Numbered from the stretch's first letter, positions 22,762 through 36,500 are shown. The stretch: DNA of 64,000 bases from Deuterostichococcus epilithicus (GCA_033439295.1 JAVTLE010000014.1:372001-436000); one strand, 5' to 3'. The notes: generated from the sequence alone by a model not told the origin. Numbers and translations: made by a program.

Positions 22762-25700
22762 ATGGCGGAAAACGGCGCCTACATGGCTGACCGCGCGCAC
22801 ATCACGGACTGTATCCTGCCGCCCTTGCCGCCGGACGTGCAGGCCATCTTGGCCGCCCAGCTGCTGGGCCCCCAGGTACGTGCGCCTGCATGATTTCAAA
22901 TTTGACTCAGTCAGTGCGCATGAATACTTTCTGCGCCTTCTGCTGGGCTTGTGGGCGCACTGCGGCTGTCGCGATCTTTGCACCAGTGCCCCATTGCACG
23001 ATCTTGTCTCCTGTGTATCCCTACGCATTGGATGCGCGCGAATATTGTAACATGTGCCCTCGGTGGGTTGGCGGTACGTGCAGTTGAGAAGGGGAGCGCA
23101 CCACCGTCAGCGGTTGGCTTTTGGCTGTATGGAGCCCGATTGCGCGTGCTTGCAGCATTCTGCGAGTGCCGTGCGAGGCCCACACTCGCCCGATCTGTGA
23201 TTGACACGGGACCTTGACGGGGCTTCCATTCAGGCTGGCGATCTCAACTATGCGGACGCCCGCACGACGCTGCAGCTGGTGCTGGCCAAAGCCGAGGCAA
23301 AGGGTCTGGAGCTGCGGCACATGGCCTGGCCATCGCTGGCTGCAGCAATCGTACTGCTTGCGGCCACAGACAAGACCCGCCTGGAGGCCCGCGCTCGCTG
23401 CGGCTTCTCCCACAGGTAACAGCCGCCGCGCACTCATCCTGAATTCTTCCGGCGCCACAGTGCTGCATCTTGCGGAGATGGATGCTCTGACATGCACCGC
23501 ACGCTCAGCAGCAATAGCAGCAGCTGGCACCTGAAGCAGCATAGCGCGCCGGCGGCTGCGTGACCCACCCGTTGCGGCCTTCCAGATCTGTTCTGTCGGA
23601 TGTTCCCCCTAAGGTGGCGAAATCCTATCGCAGGGAGCTGTACTGGTCGCTGGACTCCATGGACATGTACAATTACAGCTGCAGCGGTGTGAACGGCGCC
23701 CGCCGCTTCGGGCGGTGCCTCGCATGCGCCATTGGCAAACCGGGCAAATGCGGCGCCAGCAGCGCCGCGTGGTTCTGTCGCCGCCGGCTGGCGGTGCTGG
23801 ACACGCGGGACATGCCGCCGGCGCACAAGACAGCAGCCCTGCTCATGGACGGTGATGAGCTGGCTCACCTGCGCAGCAGCTGCCGCAAGCCCGCGAGTGT
23901 GATGCTCGTGATGCAATGGCGTTTGCCTTGCAGCTGGCAGATGTAGGATACGCAAGCCTGACTGCTTCTCTCTTGAAGCCGCCTGGGCTGGGCGTAGCCG
24001 CCGCAACGGTGTCCTTTCTCGAGTTTTCTCGAGACTCGCTCCTTTGGCCTTGCCGCAGGCGTGACGCTGCTCCCAAGCCGCAGCGCGGGCTACATTCTGG
24101 CCCGCGGCCTGGATGCGAACGGCAAGCCGCAGGGCCCCTCCCGCAAGACCGTAGGCCCGCCGCCCGGTCCGCAGGTAGGCGAGCATGCCTTTGAAGCGCG
24201 GAGATACTAGGCCCTGCCTCTCCTGGCAACCTTCTGAAGCCATGCCCGCTGGCAGTCTTGTCGCCAGCACCTTGACTGGCAAATTGGAAGGCGCAACTTC
24301 ATGCGTCGGCCGTGCATCCGAGAGCACCCCATCAGACAGCTCGGTGGCTGCTGCTGCAACCTGTTTCTCTGACCTCACTGCTTCGCTGGTCCACTGCACA
24401 GGACGACGACCGGGTGAGCCTGTTCGACCGGTCGACGTGGTGCGGCGCACGGCTGGCGGGCGGCCCAGAGGACGACAGGTCCGAGACGTTCGTGGCGCAG
24501 GCCCGCACTCTGCTGGACGGCATGCAGGTGCGGCCTGCCTTTTGCGCGGGTGCCGGTCCGTGATGGCCGCTGCACAATGTCACAGGAAGTGATGAAGCAC
24601 ACGCCTCGAAGCAGTGTGGGACTTCACTCAACGCACAGATGTTCAGTGCTGCCGACCCACCTGCTGCAGGGTGCAACGCCAGCACGGCAGTGGCACGAGG
24701 TCAACGCCGCCTGCACCAAGCGCTATGTCGGCTGCCTCAAGCGCCTCGCTGGCAAGGTGCGCCTGTTGCCGCTCAAGCCTGCCGCTGACGCCCCCCGAAA
24801 TTTTCATGGGTCCATGCCTGTCCGACACGGGGCTGGCCTTCCCGAGCCTCTTGTCGGCAGAATATTCGGGGAGTCAGGCCTGAAGCATCGCAGCTGCTGC
24901 CATCTATATGTGGTGGTTGCGGTGGCCAGCGTGCAACCTTTCCATCCCCCGCTATGCAGCCGCATGCCTCGTGCATGACTTTGACCGCTGCTGGACGACC
25001 TGCTGCCTGTCACCAAACCCTGCAGGATAGCCGCAAGAGGAAGCTGGCTGCTGTGGGCGCTGAGGCGCCGCCGCTGGTGCTGTCGCAGCTCGCCGCCTCC
25101 GAGCTCAAGCGCTGGCCTGACTATGCATTCCTCATGGGCGCCCAGGAGACAGGTGCCAAACGAGCCTTGCTCAGCTGATCGTGGCTGCGGTCTCAGAGCT
25201 GGTCTTGTCTTCACAGTTTCCAGCGCTGGGTAGGATTCAACCCAATGTTGTGTCTTCATGTACCGTCCTGACATACATGTCTTGTGCCAAACGCGTCACA
25301 GCATCTGCATTTGTGGATTGGCAGCACTCATGCACCCGCTCCAGCCTGCCGCCACCCTTTGGCGCAGCAGAGCTTGTGCCTAGCCGACCAGCTTTCATGG
25401 TGCCCTGTGTCGCAGACAAGTGCCTGCCCGCTGAGGACCGCCTCGCATCGTGCTGCTTCCTGAACGACCAAACTCGCGCCGCGGCTGCTGAGATGCAGCC
25501 CGCAGCTTTCGGCATGCCGCCCTGGCACCTGCGCCCCGACACAAAGTGCGTCCCCTTGGCACACTATGGACCACAATCGCGGCGTGTGCAGACCGCAGTC
25601 CTGCCTGGACGCAAAGGGATCTAGACCCGCCAACAGACAGATCGTTTCGGATTGCCCAGCGTGCAGGCTGCGACGCTGCGGCCGCTAAAACATCTGACGA

Positions 25701-27778
25701 CAATGTGTATCTTGCTCAGGAGCGCCCAGGCACGCAGCTGCAGCCTGCGCAGCGAGGCCTGTCCGCCCGCTCGGCGGCAGGTGGCAAGCCGGACGGCACG
25801 CTCGCCGCCGCCGCCCAACGCGGCAGCATCAGCCGCCTCAGACTCGCAGGGTGAGACACTGCACCCTGCGACAGCCACCTGCTGAAGGACGAGACGGCGT
25901 GCCCAAGCATGCTTTGCCGAAGCTGACAACAGCACCTTTCTCAGCGGCCTCCCGCCGCCGCAGTCAGCGCTGCGGGGCACCGTCCGCCTGCATACTGCCG
26001 CCAGGTGCATGCGGTGTGTTGCTGTGAGGCCTGCCCTTCTGAACATCTCGTCATGTCGTATGAAGGCTTCGAGGCGGCTGCGCGGGACGCCCGGTTGGAT
26101 CAATCACTGGCGGAGCAGCGTCGGCAAGCGGCCCTGGAGCATGAGCCGGCAGCCCATGCCGCCTCAGCCGAGCGCTCTGTCGGCGGACGCTTGGAGCACA
26201 CCGCGCCACTGTCGGAGGCATCGAAGAGCTGCCAGCGCTACGGCTACTTCAGCCGCGTTGGCGCCGGCGACGCTGCGTCAGCTGCTGCCGGCCGCGACGC
26301 CCGCTGGGCCTCGGCTGAACTGTCCGGCCGCGGCGGCGGGGCGGAGAGCATTGGCGGCACCGCATTGGCAGCTGGCTCGGTGCTGCGCCGCCGGGGGCTC
26401 TCCTTCGAGCTCACGAGCACGCACACCCCGTCCAGCTATGGCGGCGGCAGCAGCGGGGAGGTGCTGCCGGCGGAGTCGAATGGCAGCGCCGGCGCCGTCC
26501 GCGGCACCAGCCTGGCATGGGCTGAGGCCTTTGGCGCCGGCGGTGGCAGCCACTACTCTGTGGCGCAACCGGCGGATGCCGCACGGCAGTACGGCCGTTG
26601 CGGCTCCTGGGAATCCAACACCATCGGCTACCCCTGCGCCGCTGCGGCTGCTGTCTACGCGGTCGACGACGTCACCGCTGCTGCTGCCCGATTCCAGAAG
26701 ACCGAGATCGATCAGGCTGCCTGGACTTTGGGAGTGCACGACATGGGTATGGGCATGCGGGCCTGCCATCCCGGAGTCCACCCTGAGGTGAAGCCGATAG
26801 CGTCGAATGCACTCTGTATACCAGACCTGCTTGACCGAACTTCCTTATCGGCTGAGCAACCAGGCCAGGGCGACCTGGCCCTGTTGGATATGAGGCTGTG
26901 CACAGGGGGAAGATTCCACACTGCTTTGGTGAGCATCAGCGCCAATGCAACCGATGAAACTCGTAGGCAAATGTCATCTTTTGCTAACTCCCAAATACTG
27001 CCATTCGCAGATATGCTGCCCGGGAGCACTGGCACACCGCCAGTCGCTGCCGCCGCCGCTGCACCAGCACCCATATGGGCGCTCCAAGCGCCAGAAGCTG
27101 GCGTCAGCCACCATCCATGGAACAATGGGCGAGCTGCCGCCCGCCAGTGCGGCAGCCACGCTCATAAGCCTGGCGCCACCACTGGGCCAGGACGGCGGTG
27201 ACGGCGACGCCGCTGCAGCCATTGGCGCCGCCGCACGGTACACGCCGACACGGCTGGCGCACACAACATCCACCGACTTTGCCGGATTCCTAGACGAGCT
27301 GCCCGACCTGGAAGAGTTCTTGGACGCCGCCGCCGCTGCAGACGGTGCACCGCAAGCGGCGGCCACCCCTGCTGCCAGCCGTGCCGCCAGCCCCTGCGGC
27401 AGCGCCAGCGCGGAGGCCGGCGNCGGCGGCACGCCTCAGCACCCGGCGCAGCCGGCGCTGGCGCGGCAGGGGTTGCTGCCGGCACCGCTCGCGCATGACT
27501 CGCTCGCGGGGCTGGTGGCCCAGGGCTCCGCGGCGGCGCTGGCGCGGCAGGACTCGCTCGCGGTGCTGCTGCGCCAGAGCAGCCTGGGCAAGCTGTTCAG
27601 GCAGGAGTCGCTGGCGGGGGGTCAGCCGCCCGATATTGGGACTTTCTACAGCGGCGACCTTGGCGGCTGGCGCTCCGACGACTGGGGCTGGACACTGCTG
27701 GAGGACGGCTCTTTCAATTTTCCCCCGGGTGCAGGACTTCCTCGAGAATTTGCGGAGCCCGGGCGGCGGCTCAGCTGA
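22762..27778 (+). CDS. Unrecognised Cys-containing, Ser/Ala-rich protein
   Basis: A chain of exons keeps phase: 22762-22875, 23234-23415, 23586-23896, 24059-24174, 24402-24527, 24670-24756, 25026-25152, probably 25416-25545 and 25720-25850. It then continues in large exons to 26928 and from 27011 to the stop at 27778. I do not know the family. Visible features are an N-terminal helix (PPDVQAILAAQLLG), a block with scattered Cys (RFGRCLACAIGKPGKC), SAGYILARGLD, a CCCEAC cluster followed by MSYEGFEAAARDA that recalls plant C-C-x-C/FExH motifs only weakly, and a long Ala/Gly/Ser region. The C-terminus has a repeated RQxSL unit (LARQDSLAVLLRQSSLGKLF, then RQESL) and an aromatic-acidic end (DDWGWTLLEDGSFNF). 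Nuclear regulator is a guess. The join around 25850-26000 is unresolved. One N lies at 27423. Confidence 0.55.
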
Positions 27779-29525
27779 GCTGCCAGGGCGGCATTGCCGT
27801 GCACGCCTGGCGCCAGCAAGGTGTGGGCGACCCCCAGAGCCATTGGCAGCGTCAGGCGCCCGGGCGATGCAAGAATCCGAAACCGAAACATGTGCAGCAC
27901 AGCTGATGGTCAGCCGATTGGAGAACAGAACAGCGCAAATCAGGACCGGGCTTCTCCAAGCAAGGTCAAGCAAGTAACAGCAAGCAGTGAGAACTGGGGG
28001 ACGGTCCTCCGCAGGATGAGGAGGGCGCAGAATGATGACGATCCTACCGCCAGCGTCCAGACGGGCAGGGAGAGAGTACATGCAGGAAGACATGCGCGGC
28101 AGCGGCCCCAAATCCTGCTCCGCCATTGCTTTTTTCCTGTGAGCTGACATTTTCATTTGGTGCGGGTCTGCGGGTCCTGGTGTCATGTGTCGTTCATGCT
28201 CAGCATGATCGCGCGTCGTGGCGCCGGATTTGTAGGCGCCATGCGCATCGGTCTGAAACCACCAAACTCGAGAGCACACGTAGGGCGGGTAGATTTCTGT
28301 TTGGTGTATCTGAAGGTAGTAATGACAGGCAGCCGCAGCGACGCGGGAATGGATTCTGGGTCTAGTAGTCCAGTCGGCGTCATAGCTTTTTGAAGGGCAG
28401 CAAATTGATTGCTTGCACCATGCACGGCGCAGGCTCATAATGTTCATGCAGTTGAAAAACTCCAGGATTCCAAACGATCATGCTTCTGGACCTGTGGTGT
28501 CATTTGCCACAAATTACTGTTTTAACCTGCATTGACATTGTCTGCTACCAGGAAATGTCCGTTCGTGAACTTGAGATCCGACCATGTTGTTCAAAGTTGA
28601 TAGCCGCCAGCTTTCACCCTCGGGGAGATGGTTCAATATTGCAGGACACACTCTTTGTCTGAGGCCACCACTGCAGGCGCCACTCGGCAACATGCCTGTT
28701 GCTGAAAGCGGCGGAAAGCAACCATCAGCGAAAACGATATACCTACACCCAGCCCAGCCATCTAGACGCCAATAATACGTGGGTAGGCAATCATCAGCCT
28801 ATGCGAACGGCTGCGCCACTGGTCTGTGAACCGTCCACACAGGGCTGGGAGCGTTCCAGCCGGCCGGCGACGGGATGCCAGAGGCGGAGGACGACGAATG
28901 CGACAGCATCGACGCGCGCAGCGGCTGCGGTGGCGGGAGGCCGCAAGCAAAGGCATGGATGTGAACCTGGCGGCCGCACAGCGGCGCCCCCTCGGTGGGC
29001 GACCTGCAGGCAGCAGCAGGACTGGGTCGGCTGCCGGTAGCCACCCGTAAGTCAAACAAGGCGCCACATCAGCATGTGGACAGGGCGCCGTCCGCGGCTG
29101 CTGTGTGGCGGCAGGCCGATGCAGCAGCTGAACCTGCAGCAGCATCCTGTCGAACCTGGGCATGGGAGTGGATCTGCAGCCGTATTCAGCAGGTGCATCA
29201 GCTTTGGACCACCAAGCAGAGTTCTTGTTGCAGTCGCATCGTGGAGAAGGGTGTCGAGGCTGACCTGCAGTCGGCAGCGGCAAAGCGTGGGCTGCAGGCC
29301 GGTGAACCCGCCAGCGGCGACAGCAGGTCGGCCTCCAGGCGGCGGGGGCGGCACACAGATCCCTCTGGCGTTGCCTGTGGATACCACGCAAGGTCAGCAC
29401 GCAGTTGAGTCCTGCTGTGTCTAGCCGACTGGCGCTGTGCTCCTGCTGCCACAGCAGTTGTCCACAGGCAGAGCTGAAAGAGTGCCGCCATAAAACACAG
29501 CGTAGACGACTGCTCAGGGGCCTCC
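27779..29525. other. Intergenic region between convergent genes; no gene recognised
   Basis: The stretch should contain the 3' UTRs of the two flanking genes. It is less GC-rich around 28160-28700. Short open frames occur on both strands, without splice chains or recognisable motifs. Confidence 0.35.
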
Positions 29526-31712
29526 TCAGTACATGCAATCGTCCCAGCCCGCATTGGGCATCTGCTCCCATGCGACAGGAATGCAGCGCACCGGCAGGGA
29601 AACGCCATCGTCGTCAGCCACTGTGGCCAACATCGGCAGCCGCTTGCTGTCGCCATATCTGGAGGCAGCCCGGCGACCTGCCGAGCGGCGACGCAGAGCG
29701 ACTCCGGCAACGACCGCGCATGCCGCTGCTGCCAGTGCCGCCAGTTGCAGCATGGCGCCTGGGTAGCGTGGGTGCGTATGGTGCGCCTGCGACATAGAGA
29801 ACGGTGCGGGTGTCACGATGCATATAAGGTGACCTGCCTCTCTGGGGCAGCACATGCGGGAAGCTGAGCAGCTGTCGTGCTGTGATGCGGCAGCGATGCG
29901 AGGCTGCACCAGCCAGCAAGTCTCGCCATGCCAGAAGAAACTGCTGTGTCACAGCTCACAGACCAGCTCCCAATCACCTTCAACAGTGCACACACACACA
30001 GCATTGACCCAACAGTGTGAATACACAACATTGACCGCAGCGCTCTCAAGGGGCTCACCCGGCCTGCCGCGGTGTGCGCCGCGACCCTGAGGCTGCCGCC
30101 GGCGTCCACCGCCTCCCAGCCGCGCATCGTTCTGTGTGCTGCCCTCGCCTGGCCGTCAGCCGCCTGATCGTCGCCTTCCTGGCTGGAAGCATCAGGCTGG
30201 CTGGCAGCGCCCAACCCGGGCAGCTGCTGCAGGTGGTCATCCAGGGCCTGGTCCACGATGCGACTGCAGGGCATCGGAAGAAAACTTCGCAAATCAATGC
30301 ATGAGGCGGACAAGAATGCGACAGCCGTGCCGCTCTTCTGCTCAGCAGAGCTCTCTGCTCCCTGTGGGTTATTCATGCGGAGGCAAATATTTACGTGGAA
30401 GCAGTGAGCCGGAGGCTGGTGGCTAATCAGCTCAGTCAGATGCAGCATGTAGGTCTCACCAGCAGACTTCACAACTTCCTTTCCCGTGGACAATGGTTAT
30501 GTTGCATACGGCCTCACAGGGAGAGCTCAATGGTGAGAGCTCAAGAGAGGGTGCATAGTCACCTGTGCACGTTCAAAGGCTGCATGTCGGAGGCCGCCCG
30601 CACCGCAGCCGCCAGCTTCGCCTGGCTGCCGGCAAGCCGCGCCTCCGCCGCCGCGAGCGCCTCCCTGTACCCCGCCTCCTGGCGCCGCCCCCTGCGCCGC
30701 CGCCGCAGCGGCATGTCTCCGCCGCTCGTGTCTGCCACTACCCCCTGCTGCTGCTGCTGCTGCTGCTGCTGCGCCATGGGCAGGCGCTCCAGCACCATAG
30801 CTTCAGCTTGCAAGGCGCCGTCCGCTGCGGCCGGCAGCTGTTCTGCGCCGTGTTGGTCTGCCTCCTGCGCATCTTTGGACCCTGCAACGGACCCGTCCCG
30901 CTGCTGGTACATGTGATGGACTTTGGCGGGCAGCGCGCCACGCTGTCCCGATGCGTCCTGCGGCTGCAGCGCTGCCTGGCGTCGCCGCCGTTCGGCCGCG
31001 TCGGCGCTCTGTGCAGCCGCGGTCCGCATGCGGAGGCAGGCTGCCGCGGCGGTGTCACTATCCTGGACGCTGCCGTCATCGTAGACGCAGTCTGCAGCGG
31101 CCTCCTGGCCGTGGGCGGCGACCGCGGCCACCGCGGCATCTGCGGGCGCGGGCTGCGACGTCAGCTGATGGGCTGAGATTCCGAAATTGAGCCAGCTTCC
31201 GAAAACGGATTGAAAGATAAATAAACTTGGCTTATGCCGAAAACCTCACCGCAGCGCCACTACCAGGCGTCCTCAACCACCCCCCGGCTGGGTCGGCCTT
31301 GCTAGGCCAGCCATGCACGGCACTGCTATGGATGCCAGGTGTGTAGCGTCAACTTCCAGCTCGAGTCTCTGCTGCTGAAGCATCGCAGATCCACCGCACC
31401 TGCAGCGTCTTGGTCCAGGAGGTGGGCGACACCATGCACGGATGTCCCAAAAATGGCGCTGAAGAGGTTGTTGCGCGGCGCTGCCTGGCTGCCTGTCGCA
31501 GCAACGTCGCCAAAGAGGCGGGCATCCCTGTTGACACCGCCAAAGAGGCGATCCAGTGACATTTGCCAGGGATGTCGGGCTGCATCTGCTGCCGCACTGT
31601 GCGTCACAGCCGCTGTCACCGATCGCTGGCTGCCATCGCTGCCGTTGCCAGCGCCTCCAAAGAGAGCAGTGGTCCCTGCGCTGGGCGCTGCCGCCGTCGT
31701 CACCTGCGCCAT
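29526..31712 (-). CDS. Unrecognised poly-Gln protein with hydrophobic C-terminal segment
   Basis: Exon 31712-31400 (MAQVTTAAAPSAGTTALFGG, with further FG-like pairs such as LFGGVN, LFGDV, AIFGTS) joins in phase to 31139-30563. This holds charged and Gln-rich sequence, a nine-Gln run and a helical stretch (YREALAAAEARLAGSQAKLA) that may form a coiled coil. A third exon about 30268-30061 begins SRIVDQALDDHLQQLPGLG. The last block, ending at 29526, has a hydrophobic segment (LAALAAAACAVVAGVAL) followed by RRRSAGRR and a conserved-looking tail ending NAGWDDCMY; the join to it does not keep phase as drawn, so an exon may be missing. No family recognised. Membrane anchoring near the C-terminus is suggested by the segment. 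Confidence 0.5.
30745..30771 (-). repeat. Nine-unit CAG/CTG microsatellite, coding for poly-Gln
   Basis: Nine perfect CTG units on the plus strand read as nine Gln codons in the minus-strand unknown gene. Confidence 0.9.
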
Positions 31713-33525
31713 GTTCGTGCATGTTTGAATGCATCGATGGCGAGCAGCGGTATTGATCCTCTCAGATCGATTTCAGTTGCAAGCACAATTGCAACACTAT
31801 TGCAACCATGCCGGGTGCTCCGGCTTGAAGCGCCACAGACTGAAGGCGGTTGGGAAGCGCACTCACCAGCATCAGTGCTGCCAGAGCGCACGACCGCATG
31901 TCCATCGTGATCCCCTGCCGCCTCATTGCCGCGGTCGACCGGCCGTGGCGGCCTGTTGCCTGTTCTTCCCTGCTTCGGCGGGCCTTCTGTCAGTGCAGTA
32001 CAATAGGTTAGAAACTGGAAATAAAGAATCCTGAATGCTGCAGGACTTCAGACCGTAGTCATCGACGAAGGCCAAGAGTGTCGGGTGATTGCACATGCTT
32101 GCGGCATCAGGTGACAGACCTGTCATGCATGCGAACATACGTTTTGATAATACAGATTAGAAATATCAAGCAATGCTCGTGATGTGCTCCGCGAACTTGT
32201 GCTGACAATACTGCACGGGTGTGTCCCAGTACCGCTGCAACTCGCCGACGCCAGCTTGATCTCTCCTGCCAAACTATTAGAGATGCCTGAACAGGAAGTT
32301 GTTTACGCAGCATCGCACCAGCTTCAGCAGATGGGGTTGCTACTGCGTTTGCGGCGAGCCAACGAACTCCGGAACTGCGGGCCGCCGTGTCTGGTTGTTT
32401 TCCGGGCAATGGAGCGCTCAAAGTACCTCGATATAGATCTCGAGTCGACAAAGCGAGCTCGGTGTCGCCAGCGCTGTGTTGTGCTGTGCGGATTTGGCGA
32501 TTGGCTATTGCATCTTGCAGCGAGAGAGATGCATGAGTCCAATTTCCAACGGTCAAGAGAACCCAGACACACATCGACAATTGGCAGTCCCTCGATCACA
32601 TGTGTAGACCAGCGTAGACTGCGGTGTGGATGCTCGGTCATGCGAGCAATGATAGCGCTGATTGGCGTGATGCAACGATAGAGTGTATATTCAAGCAATC
32701 ATAGACTGCTGATTCCGCGTAGCTTTCGACGTCGACGGGTTCGACTTGGCAACCCGTTGCAGCCACGCTTTGCTGCCGCTCTCGTCGGGATTCGCCGCGA
32801 GGCAGCACTAGCACTCGATATCAAGGCTACTCGATTGGAGTTGAACCTGGGCGCTCCCGTATCTTTGCAGCCTAGAAGAATCTGCTGACGGCTGACGTCC
32901 GTCCGAAGCACAGCGTTCACCCCTGGTAGCTCGTCGGATCGCGCAGCTCGGTCATCGGAGTTTGCAATACTTCTATATGGTTCGTGGAGGCTGAACCCTC
33001 GCCAGAGACCTGCAGGACAACCGCACAGGCGCTGGCGGCAATGCTGCGGCCGCTGGCAGCCGGCTCCATGACGCCATGCAGCCGTAACCAGCATTTGATT
33101 CCCACCACCAGAATGACCACGCATGCGCCTACATGCAAGCACAGCAGCGTCGGCTCGCCGCAGCTCGCGGCTTGCAGGCGCTTGTGGCGGCCGTGGCAGC
33201 GGTTGCCGCTCCATTATCAGGGAGGTCAGCAGCCTGCAGGCTGTCGAGGCGTGGTCCTCCGGGCGTTTGAGCCGTCAGCTTCAATTTCCGGCCTCCGGAG
33301 GTGACTGAATTTCTGGTCCCGAAATGGCGCATGCATCTCTGGGCTATGCAGCACCGACGCATCCCCAATGCGCGGCAACAAGCATTTCGGTATGCAGCAA
33401 CACAGGTGATCTTCACTCGGCAATTGCCGCAACAGCAGACGACGCACGGGTGCCCAGACTGCTACATGTGCACACCTCGCAGGCACGGGGCGCAGCGGCG
33501 GCGGCGGCCGCCGCCCGCCGCGCGC
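31713..33525. other. Region upstream of the MurE-family gene; first exon possibly inside
   Basis: Both flanking genes point away, so promoters of each should lie here. An open segment from ATG 33123 (MRLHASTAASARRSSRLAG) has the Ser/Ala/Arg composition of a chloroplast transit peptide and could be the true first exon of the MurE gene, but I could not join it in phase. Nothing else is recognised. Confidence 0.35.
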
Positions 33526-36500
33526 ATGCGCACGCTGGACGAGGAGGACGACGATGACGAGGCGGAGGAGGACGAGGACGAGGACGAGGACGAGGCGCTA
33601 GAGTCCCAGGATGAGGACACCAGCGACACCGAGCACGACTTGCCGCTTGTGGACGAGGAGGAGGAGGAGGACCCGCTTGCGTCGCTGCTGCCGTCTCGAG
33701 GTGAGGGGGTTTCAGAGTCGAATGGTGAAAACCGTGCAGGACGAAGGACACTGGGTGCGGCAGGAGCATGCAGGACTGCGCTGCGCCTGGCAGGGTGCGG
33801 GAGACGAGGTTGGCAGGAGTGTAGCCGGCGCCCGGCTGGTCGCTGAGGGGGGTCAGTCAACGCCTGACAGGCGGCGGCGGCAGCGGCGAAGCTCTGGCAG
33901 CCCAGCCCTGGAGGGTTGCTCTGCAGATGGTGCACTGGCACCCTTGCACTCCTAGGCGATAGCAAGTCTCGAAGCAGTGGACGTGGCCTGGCGGTTTAAG
34001 CCACAGACGCATGGCTTCACCCACCCGTTTAGTTGCCGGGGGGACCTTACCTTGTGTGTCGCCACCAGGGCTGAGCGGCGCGCGGCCCACAGCTGACGAG
34101 GAGGACGACTTTCACGGCCTGGAGGCAGACGATGCCGTCGATGCGCCTGCCGAGGACGACATCCTGGGCGACCGCGGGCTGGACGACCTCATCGGCGCCG
34201 GCTTCCCGCCAGGCGAGTCCATTACTAGATTGCCAAAGTTTTATGATACACAATCGAATGTGCCCGCCAAACACGACATCCTGGGCGACCGTGGACGGGG
34301 ACGACCTTCATCGGCGCCAGCTTCCCGCCAGGTTTGGTTCCTGCCAGGACTCTGTCTAAGTTTGCTGCTTTCTGGGCAGTCCCACAGGGTCTGACGACGA
34401 CCTGGATGCCTGGACGAGTCGGACTACCACATCAGCGCCGGCTGCTCGCCTAGTGAATGGGACCTTTCTTATTGTCACTCGATGAGAGTCTGTGCAGGCT
34501 GTGCGGCGCAGAGCTAGACGACCTCGGTGGATGGCTCACTGTGTCGAGCCCAGCTCTTGATGCTGGCTCATTGGTGGCAGGCAACTGAATTAGGTGTCGG
34601 AGACATGTGCTGCCGCCGTGGCTGGAGACTGCACCAGAGCTGCAGCCAAGTATGTACGACGAGCTGCTGGCTCGTCGCTGACCGCCTGCAGCCGGTGTTG
34701 TCCATACAACGGCGGCAGCCGCCGGCGGCTTAAGATATTGGAGCAGGTGAGCGGCGCGGCCCGCCAGGGGCTCAGCTGCCAATCAGCAGCTGCAGCAGGT
34801 GCAGCCGCCACCATCGGCGCAAGCCAGCAGTGAGCGTGCGCCATCGCCCAGCCAAATACCCGATGACCCCAAGCCCCGATTCTTGCTCCGCCGCAGGCAC
34901 CACCCACATGCTGGCAGAGGAGGAGGCGGAGGCCCTGACAACAGCATCGAAGTGCTGTTGTCAAAAGTTAGCCTTTCGACTTGATTAGAAATCCGGCCAT
35001 GCCGCAGGCACCATCGACATGCTGGCAGAGGACGATGCGGAAGTCGGCAGCGACGACGAAGTCGGCGGCGGCGGCAGCGATGCGGCGGACATTGCAGCGG
35101 AGCCGGAGGGCCCGCAGTACGCCGAGCCGCCCGTGCGGCAGTACAGCCTCGGCGACCTGTTGCAGGCGAGCGGCTGTCCTGCTCGGCGGTTTACCTGACG
35201 GGTGGAACCAGTGCAGTCTTCGATGATCACGCCACGGCGGGAGCCGCCGTCCCCGTCGAACATTTGAGCGGGGGCTGAGTCGGCAGCATTTGAGGCGCCT
35301 TGCCTGCTGGCCCCGCAGAAAGCCGGGCTGGGTCCGCTGGCACGCTCGCAGCTCAATGAGGAGCAGCTGGACACCGTCGTCACTGACATCCAGTTCGACC
35401 CCCGCAAGGCGCGCAGCCATGCTTTTTTTCCTATTCTTAATAAAAAAGCGTGTCCATGCATGCCTGCCAGTGTTTGCGCAGAGAGTTTGTTCGTAGATTA
35501 ACGGTCTGCAGTGTCCAGCTTCGAGCAGTCGTCATACTGAAGGTCTGTACCTGGATCAGAGTCCTTCAGTGCCAGTTTCGAGCCTTGATGTGCCTTCATG
35601 TCGGCATCATGAAGGCAGCGTTCACGACACAAGTGCGGGCCCGCAGGTGGAGGAGGGGTGCCTCTTCGTGTGCATGGACGGGCAGATGTTTGACGGCCAC
35701 GACTTCACCGAATGCGTGCGGCTCTGCACTCCTGATCTGCCATGCCGCCAGTGCATGCTTGTGCGCCCATTCGCACAGCTGTAAATGAGCGTGCACCCCC
35801 CCGGCGCCAGTCGACGCTGCTGTTTTATGTTTGGAGGCGCGGCCCCGCACCTGGATCGGCCAGTCTGAACAATCAAGTTACGAGGGCATGCCGCAGCTGC
35901 GGTCTGCATCGCAACAAGATCCGGGGCGCTGCACCATGTCGATCGGCACGCCGCAACCTGCATGCCTGTATCGCAGTCGCTTGAGAACCGCGTTTCTTGC
36001 GACGGAGCCGCTCCAGCGAGGCTGTGTTCAGAACAGCCAGGTCTGCATGCTAGCGCTGCCGTCACTGACGAACGGCGCGCCGGTGCTAGTCATGACGCGC
36101 CAAGCGCACGAAGCGGTCGCTAGCATGCAAGCGCCTGCGGCCGCTGAGGCACAGAGAAGACAATACGCTGCCGGACAACCTCCTGTAATCAAGCTCTCCT
36201 CCACGTGCATGCTGTCATGCCGCAGTCGGTGGTGAACGGCGCGGCGGCATTCATCGCGATGCGGCCGCTGGAGCATGGGGAGGACAACCCGCTGCCGGAA
36301 GGCTTCCCGGTGCTCATCGTGGAAGATACGCTCACGGAGCTGGGGCGGCTTGCGGCCGCCTTCTGCGACAAGTGAGAGTGCCCCAATTTCATAGACACAG
36401 ACATAGACTCTCTGATGAGCGAACACAGACTTTTTGATGAGAGGCGTGCCGCAGCTCAGCAGCAGCATGCCCTGCTACGCGCGTCGCCAAGGGCTGGGGC

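Noticed and set aside
32184-32681. Plus-strand open frame upstream of MurE
   Set aside because: No recognisable motif and no link to the MurE exons.
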